This document shows positions 1 to 8,951 of a stretch of DNA of 64,000 nucleotides, in pieces (position 1 is the stretch's first letter; each line of letters begins with the position of its first letter). Below the pieces are notes generated by a model, which was given only the letters and a program-made list of their open reading frames with translations, was not told the origin of the DNA and did no database searches. The translations under genes were made by a program, and so were the position numbers. Origin of the DNA: an uncultured Duncaniella sp. (GTDB taxonomy: Bacteria > Bacteroidota > Bacteroidia > Bacteroidales > Muribaculaceae); the NCBI GenBank assembly GCA_910584825.1, contig CAJUCI010000006.1, forward strand, positions 44,086-108,085. Direction: 5' to 3'.

Positions 1-1184
1 CAGAGCACATTTATGCCGAGCTTCTCATAAGCCCGCTCGGCCTTGGCGCGGGCCGCTTCGACGTCGTCGGCTGTGGCGAGGATGACACCCATGCGGCGAT
101 GTCCGTGAATCTCGGGTTTGCCGAATATGCGCATTTGCACACCGGGCTCTTCGAGCACCTTGTCAAGATTGCACATCTCGATGCACTTGGTGTCGCCTTC
201 AACGACCACGGCACGAGATGCCGACGGGCCGAGGAATCGGATTTCAGGCACGGGGAGACCGAGAAGCGCACGTGCGTGCAAAGCGAATTCGCTGAGGTCC
301 TGCGAAATCATTGTCACCATGCCTGTGTCATGCGGGCGCGGCGACACTTCGCTGAATATCACATCATTGCCCTTGACGAAAAGCTCTACGCCAAAAATGC
401 CGTAGCCGCCGAGCGCGTCAGTGACCTTCTTTGCAATCTCCTGCGCCTTGGCCTTGGCCTCTGCAGTCATGGCCTGAGGCTGCCATGAATAACGGTAGTC
501 TCCGTCAATTTGTATGTGGCCGATAGGCTCACAATAGGCAGTTCCGGCTGTGGAGCGGACTGTGAGAAGTGTTATCTCGTAGTCAAATTTCACGAAGCCC
601 TCGACAATCACACGTCCGGCACCGGCACGTCCACCCTCCTGGGCTATGTGCCATGACTTCTCGATGTCATCCTCACTCTTGATGACGCTCTGGCCGTGGC
701 CGCTTGACGACATGATGGGCTTGACCACGCACGGTATACCCACAGTCTTGACAGCCTGAACGAACTCCTCGTAGTCGGAAGCGAAGCGGTAAGGGGATGT
801 CATGATGCCCAGCTCTTCGGCGGCAAGGCGGCGGATGCCCTCGCGGTTCATGGTGAGGAATGCGGCATTGGCCGTCGGGGTGACATGATAGCCCTCCTTC
901 TCAAGCTCTACGAGCACGGGGGTGGCGATGGCCTCCACTTCGGGGATGATATGGTCGGGCTTCTCGCGGACAATATTCTCGCGTAGAGCTTCGGCGTCGA
1001 GCATGTTGAATACAAGAGCCTTGTCGGCCACCTGCATTGCCGGTGCGTTGGCATATTTGTCACATGCTACTACCTCGACTCCCATGCGCTGAAGCTCGAT
1101 TGCGACTTCCTTTCCAAGCTCGCCACTGCCGAGGAGCATAGCCTTGCGTCCGCACGGTGTGCACTTGCTTCCGATTTTTGACAT
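1..1184 (-). CDS. purT: Formate-dependent phosphoribosylglycinamide formyltransferase 2, 3' end cut by window edge
   Basis: Translation of the minus strand from the ATG at 1184 gives about 394 residues starting MSKIGSKCTPCGRKAMLLG, followed by an N-terminal GSGELGKEV nucleotide-binding loop and an ATP-grasp core (KPIMSSSGHGQS, then FGVELFV and SEVSPRPHDTG). This is the order and wording of PurT, which uses formate and ATP to formylate GAR in purine synthesis. The family is about 390 residues, so only the last few codons and the stop should be missing. It diverges from carB; a minus-strand TAATTTTG box lies at 1232-1239. Confidence 0.93.
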   Translation of the reverse strand, partial: MSKIGSKCTPCGRKAMLLGSGELGKEVAIELQRMGVEVVACDKYANAPAMQVADKALVFNMLDAEALRENIVREKPDHIIPEVEAIATPVLVELEKEGYHVTPTANAAFLTMNREGIRRLAAEELGIMTSPYRFASDYEEFVQAVKTVGIPCVVKPIMSSSGHGQSVIKSEDDIEKSWHIAQEGGRAGAGRVIVEGFVKFDYEITLLTVRSTAGTAYCEPIGHIQIDGDYRYSWQPQAMTAEAKAKAQEIAKKVTDALGGYGIFGVELFVKGNDVIFSEVSPRPHDTGMVTMISQDLSEFALHARALLGLPVPEIRFLGPSASRAVVVEGDTKCIEMCNLDKVLEEPGVQMRIFGKPEIHGHRRMGVILATADDVEAARAKAERAYEKLGINVL

Positions 1185-1267
1185 ACTATTCTATAATTAT
1201 TATGGTGTGATACATGATGGTTTATTCACTGCAAAATTACGATTTTTTTCCGAGAGTATAAATTATT

Positions 1268-1299
1268 TTTGCCGGAGTGACAAATTATTCCTAACTTTG
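1268..1299 (+). promoter_or_regulatory. Promoter for carB
   Basis: TTTG at 1268-1271 and TAACTTTG at 1292-1299 are separated by 20 bases, which fits the Bacteroidetes primary sigma consensus. Transcription would start near 1306 and give a leader of about 115 bases before carB. Confidence 0.75.
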
Positions 1300-1360
1300 C
1301 AGTCAAATAATCGACCTGATGCATTATTACTCAACTGAAATTATTGAATTTATTATATAA

Positions 1361-1394
1361 ATGCGTTACCCACTCGCAGGGTGACGCTTTTTTA
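1361..1394 (+). promoter_or_regulatory. Terminator-like hairpin and seven-codon minigene in the carB leader (candidate attenuator)
   Basis: GCGTTACCC (1363-1371) pairs perfectly, with one G-U, with GGGTGACGC (1379-1387) around a 7-base loop and is followed directly by six T residues. It lies downstream of the carB promoter and 28 bases before the carB ATG, so it would end transcription before the gene. A minigene, ATG CGT TAC CCA CTC GCA GGG TGA (1361-1384), runs through both arms, so a translating ribosome would melt the hairpin. The regulatory role is inference. Confidence 0.55.
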
Positions 1395-1421
1395 TTATTG
1401 TACCCTACTGATATCACCATT

Positions 1422-4400
1422 ATGGAAAAGAAAATCAAGAAAGTACTCGTCTTGGGTTCGGGTGCGCTTAAAATCGGACAGGCCGGTGAGTTTGACTATT
1501 CCGGCTCACAGGCTCTGAAGGCTTTGCGCGAAGAAGGCATAAGCTCAGTGCTTATGAACCCCAATATCGCAACCATCCAGACGTCGGAGGGAATTGCCGA
1601 CAAGGTCTATTTCCTGCCCCTGACCCCGTATTTTGTAGAGGAGGTTATCAAAAAGGAACAGCCCGACGGACTTCTGCTCGCCTTCGGCGGTCAGACTGCC
1701 CTTAACTGCGGCACCGAACTTTACCTCAAGGGTGTTCTTGATAAATATGGAGTGAAAGTGCTCGGCACATCGGTCGAGGCTATCATGTACACCGAGGACC
1801 GCGACCTGTTTGTCAAGAAGCTTGACGAGATACCAATGAAGACCCCCAAGAGCCACGCTGTCGAGGGTATGGAGGACGCCCTCAAGGCTGCCCGCGAGAT
1901 TGGTTTCCCCGTGATGGTGCGTTCAGCCTACGCCCTGGGCGGACTTGGCAGCGGCATCTGCACCAATGAGGAGGAGTTTGTAAAACTCGCCGAGAGCGCG
2001 TTTACATTCTCCAACCAGATTCTTGTCGAGGAGTCGCTCAAGGGCTGGAAAGAGATTGAGTTTGAGGTAATCCGCGATGCCAACGACCACTGCTTCACTG
2101 TGGCAAGCATGGAAAACTTCGACCCCCTGGGCATCCACACCGGCGAATCTATCGTGGTGGCCCCCACATGCTCGCTCTCTCAGGAGCAGGTGGAGATGCT
2201 TCAGGAACTTTCCCGCAAGTGCATCCGTCACCTCGGCATTGTCGGCGAGTGCAACATTCAGTATGCATTCAACGCCGAGACCAATGACTACCGTGTCATC
2301 GAGGTCAATGCCCGCCTTTCGCGTTCGTCAGCCCTTGCATCCAAGGCTACAGGCTATCCCCTCGCTTTCGTGGCAGCAAAGATTGCACTCGGATATACCC
2401 TCGACCAGATTGGCGAGATGGGCACCCCCAACTCGGCATACGTGGCTCCGTCGCTTGACTATCTTATCTGCAAGATTCCCCGCTGGGACCTCACCAAGTT
2501 TGTCGGCGTAAGCCGCGAGATTGGCTCGAGCATGAAGTCGGTCGGCGAGATTATGTCAATCGGCCGCTCGTTTGAGGAGATTATTCAGAAGGGCCTGCGC
2601 ATGATTGGCCAGGGCATGCACGGATTTGTGGGCAACGAGGGCCTTGAGTTTGACGACCTCGACCGCGAGCTCTCCCACCCCACCGACCTGCGCATTTTCG
2701 CTATCGCACAGGCACTTGAGGAGGGATATACTATCGACCGCATATATGAGCTGACCAAGATTGACCCCTGGTTTATAGGCAAGCTCAAAAACATTGTTGA
2801 CTACAAGGCCAAGCTCTGCACATATAATTCTATCGACGAGATTCCCGCCGATGTGCTTCGTGAGGCCAAGGTGCTCGGATTCTCCGACTTCCAGATTGCA
2901 CGTTTCGTGCTCAATCCCGCCGGAAATATGGAGAAGGAGAATCTTCAGGTGCGCGCCCGCCGCAAGAGCCTCGGCATCGTGCCCGCCGTCAAGCGTATCA
3001 ACACTGTAGCGAGCGAGCATCCCGAGCTCACCAACTATCTCTACATGACATATGCCGTGGAGGGTTACGATGTCAACTACTATAAGAATGAGAAATCGGT
3101 CATCGTGCTTGGCTCGGGAGCTTACCGCATCGGTTCGTCGGTTGAGTTTGACTGGTGCTCGGTCAACGCTATCCAGACCGCTCGCAAGCTCGGCTACAAG
3201 TCGATAATGATTAACTACAATCCCGAGACCGTATCGACCGACTATGATATGTGCGACCGTCTCTATTTCGATGAGCTGTCGTTTGAGCGTGTGCTTGATG
3301 TCATTGACCTCGAGCAGCCTAGAGGCGTCATCGTGTCGGTGGGTGGCCAGATTCCCAACAATCTTGCCATGAAGCTCTACCGTCAGTCGGTTCCCGTTCT
3401 CGGCACGTCGCCCGTTTCGATTGACCGCGCTGAGAACCGTAACAAGTTCTCGGCCATGCTTGACCAGCTCGGCATCGACCAGCCCGCATGGCAGGAGCTT
3501 ACAAGCCTTGAGGATGTCAAGGAGTTTGTCGATAAGGTTGGCTATCCCGTGCTCGTGCGTCCGTCTTACGTGCTCTCAGGTGCGGCGATGAACGTATGTT
3601 ACAATGAGGAGGAGCTTGCCAACTTCCTGAAGATGGCCGCCGAAGTGTCGAAGGAGTACCCCGTAGTGGTTTCGCAGTTCCTTCAGAACACCAAGGAGAT
3701 TGAGTTTGACGCCGTGGCTCAGAACGGCGAGATTGTCGAGTATGCAATCTCGGAGCATGTGGAATTTGCCGGCGTGCATTCAGGTGACGCAACACTTGTG
3801 TTCCCCGCTCAGAAAATCTATTTTGCCACTGCCCGCCGCATCAAGAAGATAAGCCGTCAGATTGCCAAGGAGCTTAACATCTCAGGCCCCTTCAACATCC
3901 AGTTCCTTGCCCGCAACAACGAGGTCAAGGTGATTGAGTGCAATCTGCGTGCATCGCGTTCGTTCCCCTTTGTGTCAAAGGTGCTCAAGCGAAATTTTAT
4001 CGAGACTGCCACACGCATCATGCTCGACGCGCCCTACACCCGTCCCGACAAGTCGGCGTTTGACATCGACCGTATCGGTGTCAAGGCTTCGCAGTTCTCC
4101 TTCTCGCGTTTGCACAAGGCCGACCCCGTGCTTGGCGTGGATATGTCATCGACAGGCGAGGTAGGTTGCATCGGCGACGATTTCGACGAGGCTCTTCTCA
4201 ACGCGCTCCTTGCCACCGGCTTCAAGATTCCGACCCGAGGCATCATGCTTTCATCGGGCGCAGCCAAGAGCAAGGTCGACCTCCTCGAACCGAGCCGCCT
4301 GCTTGCCTCCAAGGGCTACAGCATCTATGCTACCGCAGGAACAGCAGCCTTCCTTAACGAGCATGGCATTCCCGCCATCCCCGTTTACTGGCCTGACGAG

Positions 4401-4643
4401 TGTGCCGATGCTGAGGAGAATGTGATGAAGATGATAGCCGACCACAAGTTTGACCTCATTGTCAACATCCCCAAGAATCACACCAAGCGCGAGCTGACCA
4501 ACGGTTATCGCATACGCCGCGGTGCTATCGACCATAACATCCCGCTCATCACCAACGCACGTCTTGCCGGAACATTCATTGAAGCGTTCTGCAATATGGA
4601 CTACACCGACATCTCTATCAAGTCGTGGGATGAATATAAGTAA
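1422..4643 (+). CDS. carB: Carbamoyl-phosphate synthase large subunit
   Basis: The 1073-residue protein is full length for CarB. It makes carbamoyl phosphate from ammonia, bicarbonate and two ATP for arginine and pyrimidine synthesis. The first half opens with VLVLGSGALKIGQAGEFDYS and the second half repeats the fold with VIVLGSGAYRIGSSVEFDW; each carries an ATP-grasp region (VMVRSAYALGG and VLVRPSYVLSG). A C-terminal MGS-like allosteric domain follows (ATAGTAAFL, NIPKNHTKRE). A TTG at 1344 is open in frame, but the ATG at 1422 begins MEKKIKKVLVLG as in relatives. No carA is adjacent; the upstream gene is divergent purT. Confidence 0.97.
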   Translation: MEKKIKKVLVLGSGALKIGQAGEFDYSGSQALKALREEGISSVLMNPNIATIQTSEGIADKVYFLPLTPYFVEEVIKKEQPDGLLLAFGGQTALNCGTELYLKGVLDKYGVKVLGTSVEAIMYTEDRDLFVKKLDEIPMKTPKSHAVEGMEDALKAAREIGFPVMVRSAYALGGLGSGICTNEEEFVKLAESAFTFSNQILVEESLKGWKEIEFEVIRDANDHCFTVASMENFDPLGIHTGESIVVAPTCSLSQEQVEMLQELSRKCIRHLGIVGECNIQYAFNAETNDYRVIEVNARLSRSSALASKATGYPLAFVAAKIALGYTLDQIGEMGTPNSAYVAPSLDYLICKIPRWDLTKFVGVSREIGSSMKSVGEIMSIGRSFEEIIQKGLRMIGQGMHGFVGNEGLEFDDLDRELSHPTDLRIFAIAQALEEGYTIDRIYELTKIDPWFIGKLKNIVDYKAKLCTYNSIDEIPADVLREAKVLGFSDFQIARFVLNPAGNMEKENLQVRARRKSLGIVPAVKRINTVASEHPELTNYLYMTYAVEGYDVNYYKNEKSVIVLGSGAYRIGSSVEFDWCSVNAIQTARKLGYKSIMINYNPETVSTDYDMCDRLYFDELSFERVLDVIDLEQPRGVIVSVGGQIPNNLAMKLYRQSVPVLGTSPVSIDRAENRNKFSAMLDQLGIDQPAWQELTSLEDVKEFVDKVGYPVLVRPSYVLSGAAMNVCYNEEELANFLKMAAEVSKEYPVVVSQFLQNTKEIEFDAVAQNGEIVEYAISEHVEFAGVHSGDATLVFPAQKIYFATARRIKKISRQIAKELNISGPFNIQFLARNNEVKVIECNLRASRSFPFVSKVLKRNFIETATRIMLDAPYTRPDKSAFDIDRIGVKASQFSFSRLHKADPVLGVDMSSTGEVGCIGDDFDEALLNALLATGFKIPTRGIMLSSGAAKSKVDLLEPSRLLASKGYSIYATAGTAAFLNEHGIPAIPVYWPDECADAEENVMKMIADHKFDLIVNIPKNHTKRELTNGYRIRRGAIDHNIPLITNARLAGTFIEAFCNMDYTDISIKSWDEYK

Positions 4644-4660
4644 ACAATAGCGCACTCTGC

Positions 4661-4733
4661 GACGTTTCCGTTATCGGATAAACGTCCGTCATACAATCAT
4701 GAGCCGGACCGCAAAGGCCCGGCTCATTTATTT
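4661..4733 (+). terminator. Two hairpins downstream of carB
   Basis: GACGTTT (4661-4667) can pair with AAACGTC (4680-4686). A stronger stem, TGAGCCGG (4700-4707) with CCGGCTCA (4719-4726), is followed by TTTATTTAAT. The second hairpin is the likely terminator of carB. Confidence 0.7.
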
Positions 4734-4758
4734 AATCAACCTCAAATAATTATCAAAA

Positions 4759-5157
4759 ATGTCATTGAGATACACTCCCGAAAACATCACCAAGCTCGGT
4801 GAGGATGAGATATTTGTATTCGGCAGTAACCTTGCCGGCCAACATGGAGGCGGTGCCGCGCGCGTAGCTTACGAAAAATTCGGAGCCGTGTGGGGACAAG
4901 GTGTCGGCCTTCAGGGTCAATCATATGCAATACCTACCATGCAGGGAGGTGTTGAGACCATAAAGCCATACGTTGACGATTTCATCGCTCTTGCCCGCGA
5001 ATGGGACCAGACCACATTTCTCGTAACACGAATCGGCTGCGGAATCGCCGGATTTACCGACGAGGAAATCGCACCCCTATTTGCCGAAGCCATGAATCTT
5101 TACAACGTCGTACTCCCCAAATCATTTGTCGACATACTGGAAAAGCGGGCAAAGTGA
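4759..5157 (+). CDS. Small macrodomain-like protein (phage-associated A1S_2505-type)
   Basis: A 132-residue cytoplasmic protein with no signal peptide. The motif IFVFGSNLAGQHGGGAA at residues 18-34 resembles the glycine-rich ADP-ribose-binding loop of macrodomains, and RIGCGIAGF near residue 90 resembles the second glycine loop (GxGxxG). Small proteins with this FGSNLAGxHGxGAA signature are common in phages and bacteria. An ADP-ribose-related activity is inference from the motif alone. It stands alone between the carB terminators and a bidirectional hairpin, so neighbours do not reveal its role. Confidence 0.65.
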   Translation: MSLRYTPENITKLGEDEIFVFGSNLAGQHGGGAARVAYEKFGAVWGQGVGLQGQSYAIPTMQGGVETIKPYVDDFIALAREWDQTTFLVTRIGCGIAGFTDEEIAPLFAEAMNLYNVVLPKSFVDILEKRAK

Positions 5158-5232
5158 GTTTTTTGAGCATTGTTTTTCGTTCCAAAAGTGGAGCTAATTT
5201 GTGAAAAACAATACACATTTTGCGAGATAAAA

Positions 5233-5267
5233 AAAGAAAGCCAATCCGTAAAAGATTGGCTTTCTTT
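5233..5267. terminator. Bidirectional terminator
   Basis: A perfect 14-bp stem, AAAGAAAGCCAATC (5233-5246) with GATTGGCTTTCTTT (5254-5267), has A-rich sequence on the left and T-rich sequence on the right. It can end the macrodomain-like gene from the left and the tRNA transcript from the right. Confidence 0.8.
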
Positions 5268-5279
5268 AATTTAACTCTG

Positions 5280-5352
5280 AGCCGCGAGTGGGACTCGAAC
5301 CCACGACCTTTTCGTTACGAATGAAATGCTCTACCGACTGAGCTATTGCGGC
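5280..5352 (-). tRNA. tRNA-Thr(CGT)
   Basis: The reverse complement folds as a cloverleaf: acceptor GCCGCAA with TCGCGGC (one A-C mismatch), D arm GCTCAGTCGGTAGAGC, anticodon loop TTCGTAA (anticodon CGT), and T arm GTGGGTTCGAGTCCCAC. No CCA is encoded. A minus-strand TAACTTTG box lies upstream at 5373-5380, about 20 bases before the mature 5' end. Confidence 0.93.
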
Positions 5353-5499
5353 TTGGTGCGATTTTTGTAGTGCAAAGTTAAGAAAAATTTCTCATTTTAC
5401 ACACTAAAATCGTCTTTATTTTGTCTGCTTTTTCACTATGCATATAGCACTCGTTTTGGCTTGCTAACCAAGTGTGCTTATGTATGGGCGATTTCAGCA

Positions 5500-6921
5500 T
5501 CAGAGCGTCTGCTTGGTAAACGAGAAGTCAATCTCAGCATTCTTGAAGTCGAGACGCGCCATCACCGGCTCAGTCACATAGGGCGAGATGGAGCTGATGC
5601 GGTTGGTGCTCGTCGAATATCCATAATAATAGTATGAATAATAGCTGGACGATGACGATGATGACGGATAGTAGGATATATTTACCGGGCAAATTACAAA
5701 CTCCTCGTCCTCAGCTGTCACCTCACCCTTCTTGATGATGTCGTTGATGTAATTGAGCATCGATGAGAAGTTGTACTTTCCGGTCTTGGAGTCATATGCG
5801 GCATAGAATGACGACATATTATCGTTGATCGAAAGGGTCGAGAAGAATTTTGCCTTCTCTGACTTCTTTACCATAAGGATATAAGGTGGAGGAGCGATGC
5901 CGTAATCATTCTCTATCTCCGATGCGGGCAGCGAGAACGACAGCGAGTTGACGATAGCAAGCTCACCTGCCTGTTCCTGATAGCGACGCAGAATCTCGCG
6001 TGCCGGGAACTTGAACTCAACATCATATCCGAGCGGGCCGACGATTATCGACTCACCGCCATTGGCGAGTGATGCGAGCTCGGGACTCATGGAGTAAGAT
6101 ATGTTATTGTTGGTCAACACCTCGGGGGTCACAGCCATGTATGAACCTACATGAGCAATCGTAGTGTCGCGCGGATTTTCGGTGCCGCCTATGCGATGTA
6201 TCGAATGATAATAGACCTGGATGGAGTTGTTGCTGATTCTGACTACGCGTCCCGAACCGAATGAGGTTGTGATATACAGTCCGGGGAACCATTGGGCGAA
6301 TGCCTGAGGAGTAGCCAAAGTCTCGGGAGATGTCAGATAGAGATTATACAGCTTCTCTCCTATCTCCTTGGGCAAATCTACAGCAATATGCTTGTAGTAA
6401 CTGCCTTCGGAGTCAACTCCGGCATAGGGCGACCCGTTGAGCAATGCAGAATATGTGGCAGAGCCTATAGGGGTCGGGTCAAAATATCCGGCCGGATTGA
6501 AGTCGCTGTACAGCTCGGAGGGGAGCTGCTTGATGAGCGGATGCACGCTTACGCCCATCGGCACGGCTGAGTCTCCGGCAAAACCGCCCTTGTACATAGT
6601 GAGAAGGAGCTTGACCGAATCAATATATGAAGCCTTTGTGCCGAAAGTGTCCACGTTTGCCGCAGGCATGTATTGGCACACGATATCTGACGAAAAGTCG
6701 CCGTATCCCTTGGCCGACAGTTTGCCGAGCAGCTGAAGCACGGTGCTCGAGTGTACGGAATTATTTGGGTCGGATGTTCCCGAAACGGCAAACGAGGAGT
6801 CATCAACAATCTCTACCTCGTCCTCGACAAGCGAGCTGCCGGCTTGGGTGACAGAGTCCTCGCACGACTGCATTGCAATGGCTGCGATGCCGACGGCTAT
6901 GGAAGGTAATATGCGTTTCAT
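5500..6921 (-). CDS. DUF4270 family lipoprotein
   Basis: The 473-residue protein begins MKRILPSIAVGIAAIAMQSCED, a lipoprotein signal with the lipobox cysteine at residue 20, so it is probably an outer-membrane-anchored protein. The body (SSSTVLQLLGKL-like start, IDSVKLLLTMYKGGFAGD, PREILRRYQ-type repeats) matches DUF4270, a Bacteroidetes family of unknown function often found beside a short glycogen synthase, as here. An in-frame start at 6978 would precede the signal peptide and is less likely. Residues about 414-438 are a low-complexity serine/tyrosine tract. It lies 43 bases after the synthase-like gene, probably in one transcript. Confidence 0.85.
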   Translation of the reverse strand: MKRILPSIAVGIAAIAMQSCEDSVTQAGSSLVEDEVEIVDDSSFAVSGTSDPNNSVHSSTVLQLLGKLSAKGYGDFSSDIVCQYMPAANVDTFGTKASYIDSVKLLLTMYKGGFAGDSAVPMGVSVHPLIKQLPSELYSDFNPAGYFDPTPIGSATYSALLNGSPYAGVDSEGSYYKHIAVDLPKEIGEKLYNLYLTSPETLATPQAFAQWFPGLYITTSFGSGRVVRISNNSIQVYYHSIHRIGGTENPRDTTIAHVGSYMAVTPEVLTNNNISYSMSPELASLANGGESIIVGPLGYDVEFKFPAREILRRYQEQAGELAIVNSLSFSLPASEIENDYGIAPPPYILMVKKSEKAKFFSTLSINDNMSSFYAAYDSKTGKYNFSSMLNYINDIIKKGEVTAEDEEFVICPVNISYYPSSSSSSSYYSYYYYGYSTSTNRISSISPYVTEPVMARLDFKNAEIDFSFTKQTL

Positions 6922-6964
6922 GTAATGGTGACGAATCAGTCCTGACTGCGTGATGGAAGGAGTG

Positions 6965-7795
6965 TTAAAAATCCTCATCCTCGTTGTCGGAAAGACTGCG
7001 GTAAAAGTTTATTTGTGATTCTTTGCGTGACTCCTCAGGGGTATAGGGCATGAAGGGCTTACCCGATTTGATGGCATAGTCAAGCACCTCGGGGTTGACA
7101 TCCTCGGTCACCTGCATTATGGCATCGGAGTAGTCTATGGCAAGTTTGTTGAGCGCGACATAATCGACAGGCTCGCCGGTGATGGCTGCTATATCGCTGT
7201 CGGCAAACTCGTTCATGCGAAGTTTTTCGACAAAGCGCGGGTCAAGCGTACCGTCAAAGTGTTCAGGCTGCAATGCATAAACTATTTTTGAAGACCTGAA
7301 TGTGGGGTCGTCGCTGTATTTCGAGCGGAGATACAGGGGCGCGAGAGCCGAAACCCATCCGCTGCAGTGGATGATGGCGGGCTGCCAGCGCAGTTTCTTG
7401 ACGGTCTCTATCACACCCGAGGTGAAGAACATGAGCCTTTCGTCATTGTCTTCGGGGATTACCTCAGTCTCCAATCCCTTGTCGGGAAGGGGGTGGAAAT
7501 AGTCGTCGTTGTCGATGAAATACACCTGCATTCGCGAGGGGAGCAATGTTGCCACCTTAATAATAAGGGGGTGGTCATTGTCGTCAATCATAAGGTTGAG
7601 CCCCGAGAGGCGAATCACCTCGTGAAGCTGGTTGCGACGCTCGTTGATGCATCCGTACTTAGGGGTGAATATCCTTACCTCAAACTCCCGGCCGTGTATC
7701 GACTGGGGTATTTCGCAGCCCAGCTTTGACATCGGGGTGTCGGGCACGTAAGGAGATACCTCCTGTGAGATGAATAGAACTTTCTTTGACTCCAT
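6965..7795 (-). CDS. Short glycogen/starch synthase-like protein (N-terminal GT5 domain only)
   Basis: The 276-residue protein starts MESKKVLFISQEVSPYVPD, the N-terminal signature of GT5 glycogen synthases (KVLFxxxExxP), and contains FFTSGVIETVKKLRWQPAIIHCSGW, matching the family's conserved HxxDW-like region with substitutions. Full-length GlgA is about 470-500 residues; the whole C-terminal Rossmann domain with the ADP-glucose site is absent. Bacteroidetes carry this short form regularly, so it is not an obvious frameshift. Catalysis by this protein alone is doubtful. A minus-strand TAACTTTG box at 7846-7853 is a likely promoter. Confidence 0.8.
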   Translation of the reverse strand: MESKKVLFISQEVSPYVPDTPMSKLGCEIPQSIHGREFEVRIFTPKYGCINERRNQLHEVIRLSGLNLMIDDNDHPLIIKVATLLPSRMQVYFIDNDDYFHPLPDKGLETEVIPEDNDERLMFFTSGVIETVKKLRWQPAIIHCSGWVSALAPLYLRSKYSDDPTFRSSKIVYALQPEHFDGTLDPRFVEKLRMNEFADSDIAAITGEPVDYVALNKLAIDYSDAIMQVTEDVNPEVLDYAIKSGKPFMPYTPEESRKESQINFYRSLSDNEDEDF

Positions 7796-7958
7796 TGAAA
7801 TGGTTATGGTCGATTATTGCGATGCGGACACACAATTCCGCGTCACAAAGTTACTAAATTTCCGCGACATTACCATCATAAAAGCCCCGCGATTGTTCGC
7901 TTTTTCAATTTTATTAATTTTTAATCGTAAAAATACTGTAAAACTCACAATATTTGAT

Positions 7959-7966
7959 TAACTTTG
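7959..7966 (+). promoter_or_regulatory. TAACTTTG -7 box upstream of rpoD
   Basis: The box lies 27 bases before the rpoD ATG. No good -33 TTG is seen at the expected distance, so the call rests on the -7 box and position. Confidence 0.5.
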
Positions 7967-7992
7967 TACGTTAATTGTGCGTTAAGTTAGAC

Positions 7993-8853
7993 ATGAGACA
8001 ATTAAAAATCACCAAATCAATCACCAACCGTGAAAGTGCCTCGCTCGATAAGTTCCTGCAGGAAATCGGACGCGAGGAGCTCATCTCAGTAGAGGAAGAG
8101 GTAGAGCTCGCACAGCGCATTCACCAGGGTGACCAGCGAGCACTCGACAAACTCGTGCGTGCCAACCTTCGCTTCGTTGTATCCGTGGCCAAGCAGTACC
8201 AGAATCAGGGACTCAGCCTCCCCGACCTTATCAACGAAGGCAATCTCGGCTTGATTAAAGCGGCACAAAAGTTTGACGAGACCCGCGGATTCAAATTCAT
8301 TTCTTACGCCGTGTGGTGGATTCGTCAGTCAATCCTCCAGGCACTTGCCGAGCAGAGCCGTATCGTGCGTCTCCCGCTCAATCAGGTAGGCTCTCTCAAC
8401 AAAATCAGCAAGGCCCTGTCGAAATTCGAGCAGGAAAACGAGCGTCGCCCCTCGCCCGAGGAGCTGGCCGAGCGTCTTGATGTGCCTGTCGACAAGATTG
8501 CCGACACCCTCAAGGTGTCAGGCCGTCACATCTCGGTCGACGCGCCCTTTGTCGAGGGTGAGGACAACAGCCTTCTCGACGTGCTTACCAATGACGACTC
8601 CCCTATGGCCGACGCCACTCTTACACAGGAGTCGCTCGCCAAGGAGGTGGACCGCGCCCTTAAACAGCTCCACGACCGTGAGCGCGAAATCCTCAAGATG
8701 TTCTTCGGCATCGGTTGCCAGGAGATGACGCTTGAGGAAATCGGAGCCAAATTTGACCTCACCCGTGAGCGTGTGCGTCAGATTAAGGAGAAGGCCATCC
8801 GTCGCCTGAAAGGTCAGAAGAGCCATCTGCTCAAAGCCTATCTCGGCCAGTAA
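7993..8853 (+). CDS. rpoD: Primary sigma factor, Bacteroidetes type
   Basis: The 286-residue protein is the short sigma-70 of Bacteroidetes, lacking the long region 1.1 and the non-conserved insert of E. coli RpoD. Region 1.2/2 runs from SLDKFLQEIGREELIS through LVRANLRFVVSVAKQYQNQGL and GLIKAAQKFDETRGFKFISYAVWWIRQSI (core binding and -10 recognition). Region 3 follows, and region 4 has the helix-turn-helix LEEIGAKFDLTRERVRQIKEKA near the C-terminus. The ATG at 7993 gives the usual MRQLKITKSITNRES start. This sigma factor should read the TAnnTTTG promoters seen through the window. Confidence 0.97.
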   Translation: MRQLKITKSITNRESASLDKFLQEIGREELISVEEEVELAQRIHQGDQRALDKLVRANLRFVVSVAKQYQNQGLSLPDLINEGNLGLIKAAQKFDETRGFKFISYAVWWIRQSILQALAEQSRIVRLPLNQVGSLNKISKALSKFEQENERRPSPEELAERLDVPVDKIADTLKVSGRHISVDAPFVEGEDNSLLDVLTNDDSPMADATLTQESLAKEVDRALKQLHDREREILKMFFGIGCQEMTLEEIGAKFDLTRERVRQIKEKAIRRLKGQKSHLLKAYLGQ

Positions 8854-8951
8854 GAGATTGTTAAGTCAAAATCCAACAAGGTACAAAATATCAATAGTCT
8901 GCTCCTCGTGGGGGAATATTGTGTTTTGTGCCTTTTTCCTTAAACACATCC

